Source: Coriaria nepalensis
Lineage: Eukaryota; Streptophyta; Magnoliopsida; Cucurbitales; Coriariaceae
Direction of reading: 5' to 3'
Length of the DNA: 64,000 nt
Assembly: GCA_027186245.1 (NCBI GenBank)
Contig: CP114482.1
Span: 25,811,209-25,875,208 of the forward strand
Below are positions 62,685-64,000 of this stretch, piece after piece. The notes below the pieces were generated by a model. That model did not search any database and was not told the origin of the DNA. It saw only the letters and a list, made by a program, of their open reading frames with translations. The translations under genes and the position numbers were made by a program. Each line of letters begins with the position of its first letter. The stretch's first letter is position 1.

Positions 62685-63253
62685 ACTCAATGACATGAGT
62701 TTAATGGTATACAAATGCATAGTTGCCTTCAAAAGATCAATTGCAAATTATGCACGAAAGTCATGGTTCAAGTGGGAAAATAGATTTCGTTCAAATTTCT
62801 TTGAAATGATTTAAGTACTAGAAGAGACTCAATGACATGATATCAAGGCTCAGCAATGGGTAATTTACTTGAATAGATCAATCGCAAGTTATGCACAAAA
62901 GTATCGTTTGAAGAGCGAAAATAGAATTCGTTCGAATTGGTTTAAAATGATTTGATGACTAGAAGAGACTCAATGACATGATTTTAAGGTAAAAAAGATT
63001 CATAATTGCCTTCAGTGGTTGAATTGGAAGTTTTGAACAAAAGTCGTGTCTGAAGTGCGAAAAAATAGAATTCCTTCTAATTGCTTTTAATTGATTTAAT
63101 GACTAGAGAAGACTTAATGACATGATTTTAAGGCTAAACAAACGCATATTTGCCTTCAATATGTCAACTGCAAGTTTTGCACAAAAGTCGTGTTTTAAAT
63201 GCGAAAATAGAATTCGTTTGAATAAATTTCGTATGATTTATTGACTAAAAGTA
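62685..63253 (+). repeat. Tetramer repeat 3
   Basis: Anchors are D1 62,685, D2 62,827, D3 62,968 and D4 63,112. D1 begins AACTCAATGACATGAGTTT, a form shared with repeat 4. D2 reads CAAAAGTATCG in place of CAAAAGTCTCG. D4 begins ACTTAATGACATG. Confidence 0.9.
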
Positions 63254-63823
63254 ACTCAATGACATGAGTTTAAGGCTATACAAATGCATAGTTTCCTTCA
63301 AAAGATCAATTGCAAATTATGCACGAAAGTCATGGTTCAAGTGGGAAAATAGATTTCGTTCAAATTTCTTTGAAATGATTTAATTACTAGAAGAGACTCA
63401 ATGACTTGATTTTAAGGCTCAACAATGGGTAATTTACTTGAATAGATCAATCGCAAGTTATGCACAAAAGTCCCGTTTAAAGAGCGAAAATAGAATTCAT
63501 TCGAATTGCTCTCAAATGATTTGATTGACTAGAAGAGACTCAATGACATGATTTGAAGGCTAAAAAGATTCATAATTGCCTTCAATGGTTAAATTGGAAG
63601 TTTTGAACGAAAGTCGTGTTTGAAGTGTGAAAAAATATAATTCTTTCGAATTACTTTTAATGGATTTAATGACTAGAGAAGACTCAACGACATGATTTTA
63701 AGGCTAGACAAACGCATAATTGTCTTCAATATATCAACTGCAAGTTTTGCACCAAAGTCGTGTTTGAAATGCAGAAATAGAATCCGTTTGAATTGATTTC
63801 GTATGATTTATTGACTAAAAGTG
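63254..63823 (+). repeat. Tetramer repeat 4
   Basis: Anchors are D1 63,254, D2 63,396, D3 63,538 and D4 63,682. D1 shares ATGAGTTTAAG and CAAGTGGGAAAATAG with repeat 3. D3 and D4 resemble repeat 1 more closely (AATATAATTCTTTCG, CAGAAATAGAAT). Confidence 0.9.
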
Positions 63824-64000
63824 ACTCAATGACATGATTTTAAGGCTATACAAATGCATAGTTGCCTTCAAAAGATCTATTGCAAATTATAAACGAAAGT
63901 CGTGGTTCAAGTGCAAAAATAGATTTCGTTCAAATTGCATTGAAATGTTTAATTACTAGAAGAGACTCAATGACATGATTTCAAGGCTAAACAATGGATA
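63824..64000 (+). repeat. Tetramer repeat 5, cut by the window end
   Basis: A complete D1 (anchor 63,824, with ATTATAAACGAAAGTCGTGG) is followed by the first 36 bases of D2 (anchor 63,965), ending in ACAATGGATA. This shows the array goes on to the right. Confidence 0.88.

Larger units (their letters stand above)
61553..64000 (+). repeat. Second satellite array: four-monomer (about 569-bp) higher-order repeat
   Basis: The monomers are recognisably of the same family, with GACTCAATGACATGATTT starts, a CAAGTTWTGCACRAAAGTC box and TTCGTTYGAATTG ends, but they are organised by four types. D1 has CTATACAAATGC and AAAAGATC. D2 has ACAATGGGTAATTTACTTG. D3 has AAAGATTCATAATTGCC and TGGTTGAATTGGAAG. 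D4 has AAACAAACGCATAG and CTAGAGAAGAC at its left border. CTATACAAAT-like D1 marks recur at 61,571, 62,138, 62,707, 63,276 and 63,846, spacing 567-570 bp. Copies differ at many more places than neighbouring copies in the trimer array. The array continues past the window end. Confidence 0.93.

Noticed and set aside
1..64000. Open reading frames within the repeats
   Set aside because: Frames are short, the 419-bp unit shifts frame in each copy, variants do not favour synonymous changes, and no protein family features appear.
1..64000. Telomere repeats, rDNA spacer or tRNA genes
   Set aside because: No short G-rich tandem motif, rRNA-like stretch or cloverleaf was seen. The array is a single satellite family.
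1..64000. Species assignment from a loose likeness to plant satellites (TATGACTTGA and GACATG words)
   Set aside because: The shared words are too short and common in AT-rich satellites to support any taxon. A database search would decide this.

Overview
The window is satellite DNA from end to end. I see no gene, RNA gene, transposon, CRISPR array or other unique sequence. The monomers are 136-144 bp, AT-rich (137 G+C in the first 420 bases by hand count, about 33%) and all lie head-to-tail on one strand. Megabase-style hierarchical satellite of this kind is eukaryotic and typical of centromeric or pericentromeric heterochromatin. Nothing here identifies the species or kingdom, and centromere identity is an inference only.

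Main array, 1 to about 61,510. The base unit is a trimer of three diverged monomers, A (136 bp), B (142 bp) and C (141 bp), giving 419 bp. Following the ACTCA anchor at the start of each A monomer I count 152 units. Almost all are 418-420 bp. Thirteen are not: six of 322 bp (one shared 97-bp deletion), five of 142 bp (single A/C hybrid monomers), one of 242 bp (A/B fusion with 177 bp lost) and one of 407 bp (12-bp deletion). A unit at 53,436 is also 6 bp short.

Trimers are themselves arranged in larger repeats, so the window has several nested levels. From left to right: a 2-unit (838-bp) tandem pair at 1-1,676; mixed full-length units to 5,030; a 12-unit, 4,833-bp repeat in two copies at 5,031-14,696, each with an internal 1,578-bp four-unit duplication; patchwork copies of earlier segments at 14,697-25,768, including the rearranged spot at 19.2-20.0 kb; a 16-unit, 6,708-bp repeat in about 2.1 near-identical copies at 25,769 to about 39,880; shuffled segments to 43,374; a 10-unit, 4,192-bp repeat in about two copies plus a shortened third at 43,375-53,848; mixed units; a 1,123-bp repeat containing paired hybrid monomers at 56,364-58,609; and a 3-unit, 1,257-1,258-bp repeat at 58,610-61,124. 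Distances between duplicated blocks are whole multiples of 419 bp once the known deletions are subtracted, which is what in-register unequal exchange produces.

Variant classes are not spread evenly. A B variant that lacks the conserved CACGAAAGTC core (B2), and an A variant with TAAATGCCGAATTTCATACG (A2), occur only to the right of about 18.9 and 20.8 kb. An A variant with GTTCCGTATAATAG occurs only to the left of about 18.9 kb.

At 61,511-61,552 a chimeric junction ends the trimer array. From 61,553 to the window end a related but distinct array follows, built from four monomer types (D1-D4) in a 567-570-bp repeat whose copies are more diverged. This is probably an older flank of the array, with the trimer array as the younger, more homogenised core. 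The change of organisation at 61.5 kb, the 97-bp-deletion lineage, and the CACGAAAGTC box present in some monomer types but not others are the points most worth pursuing.
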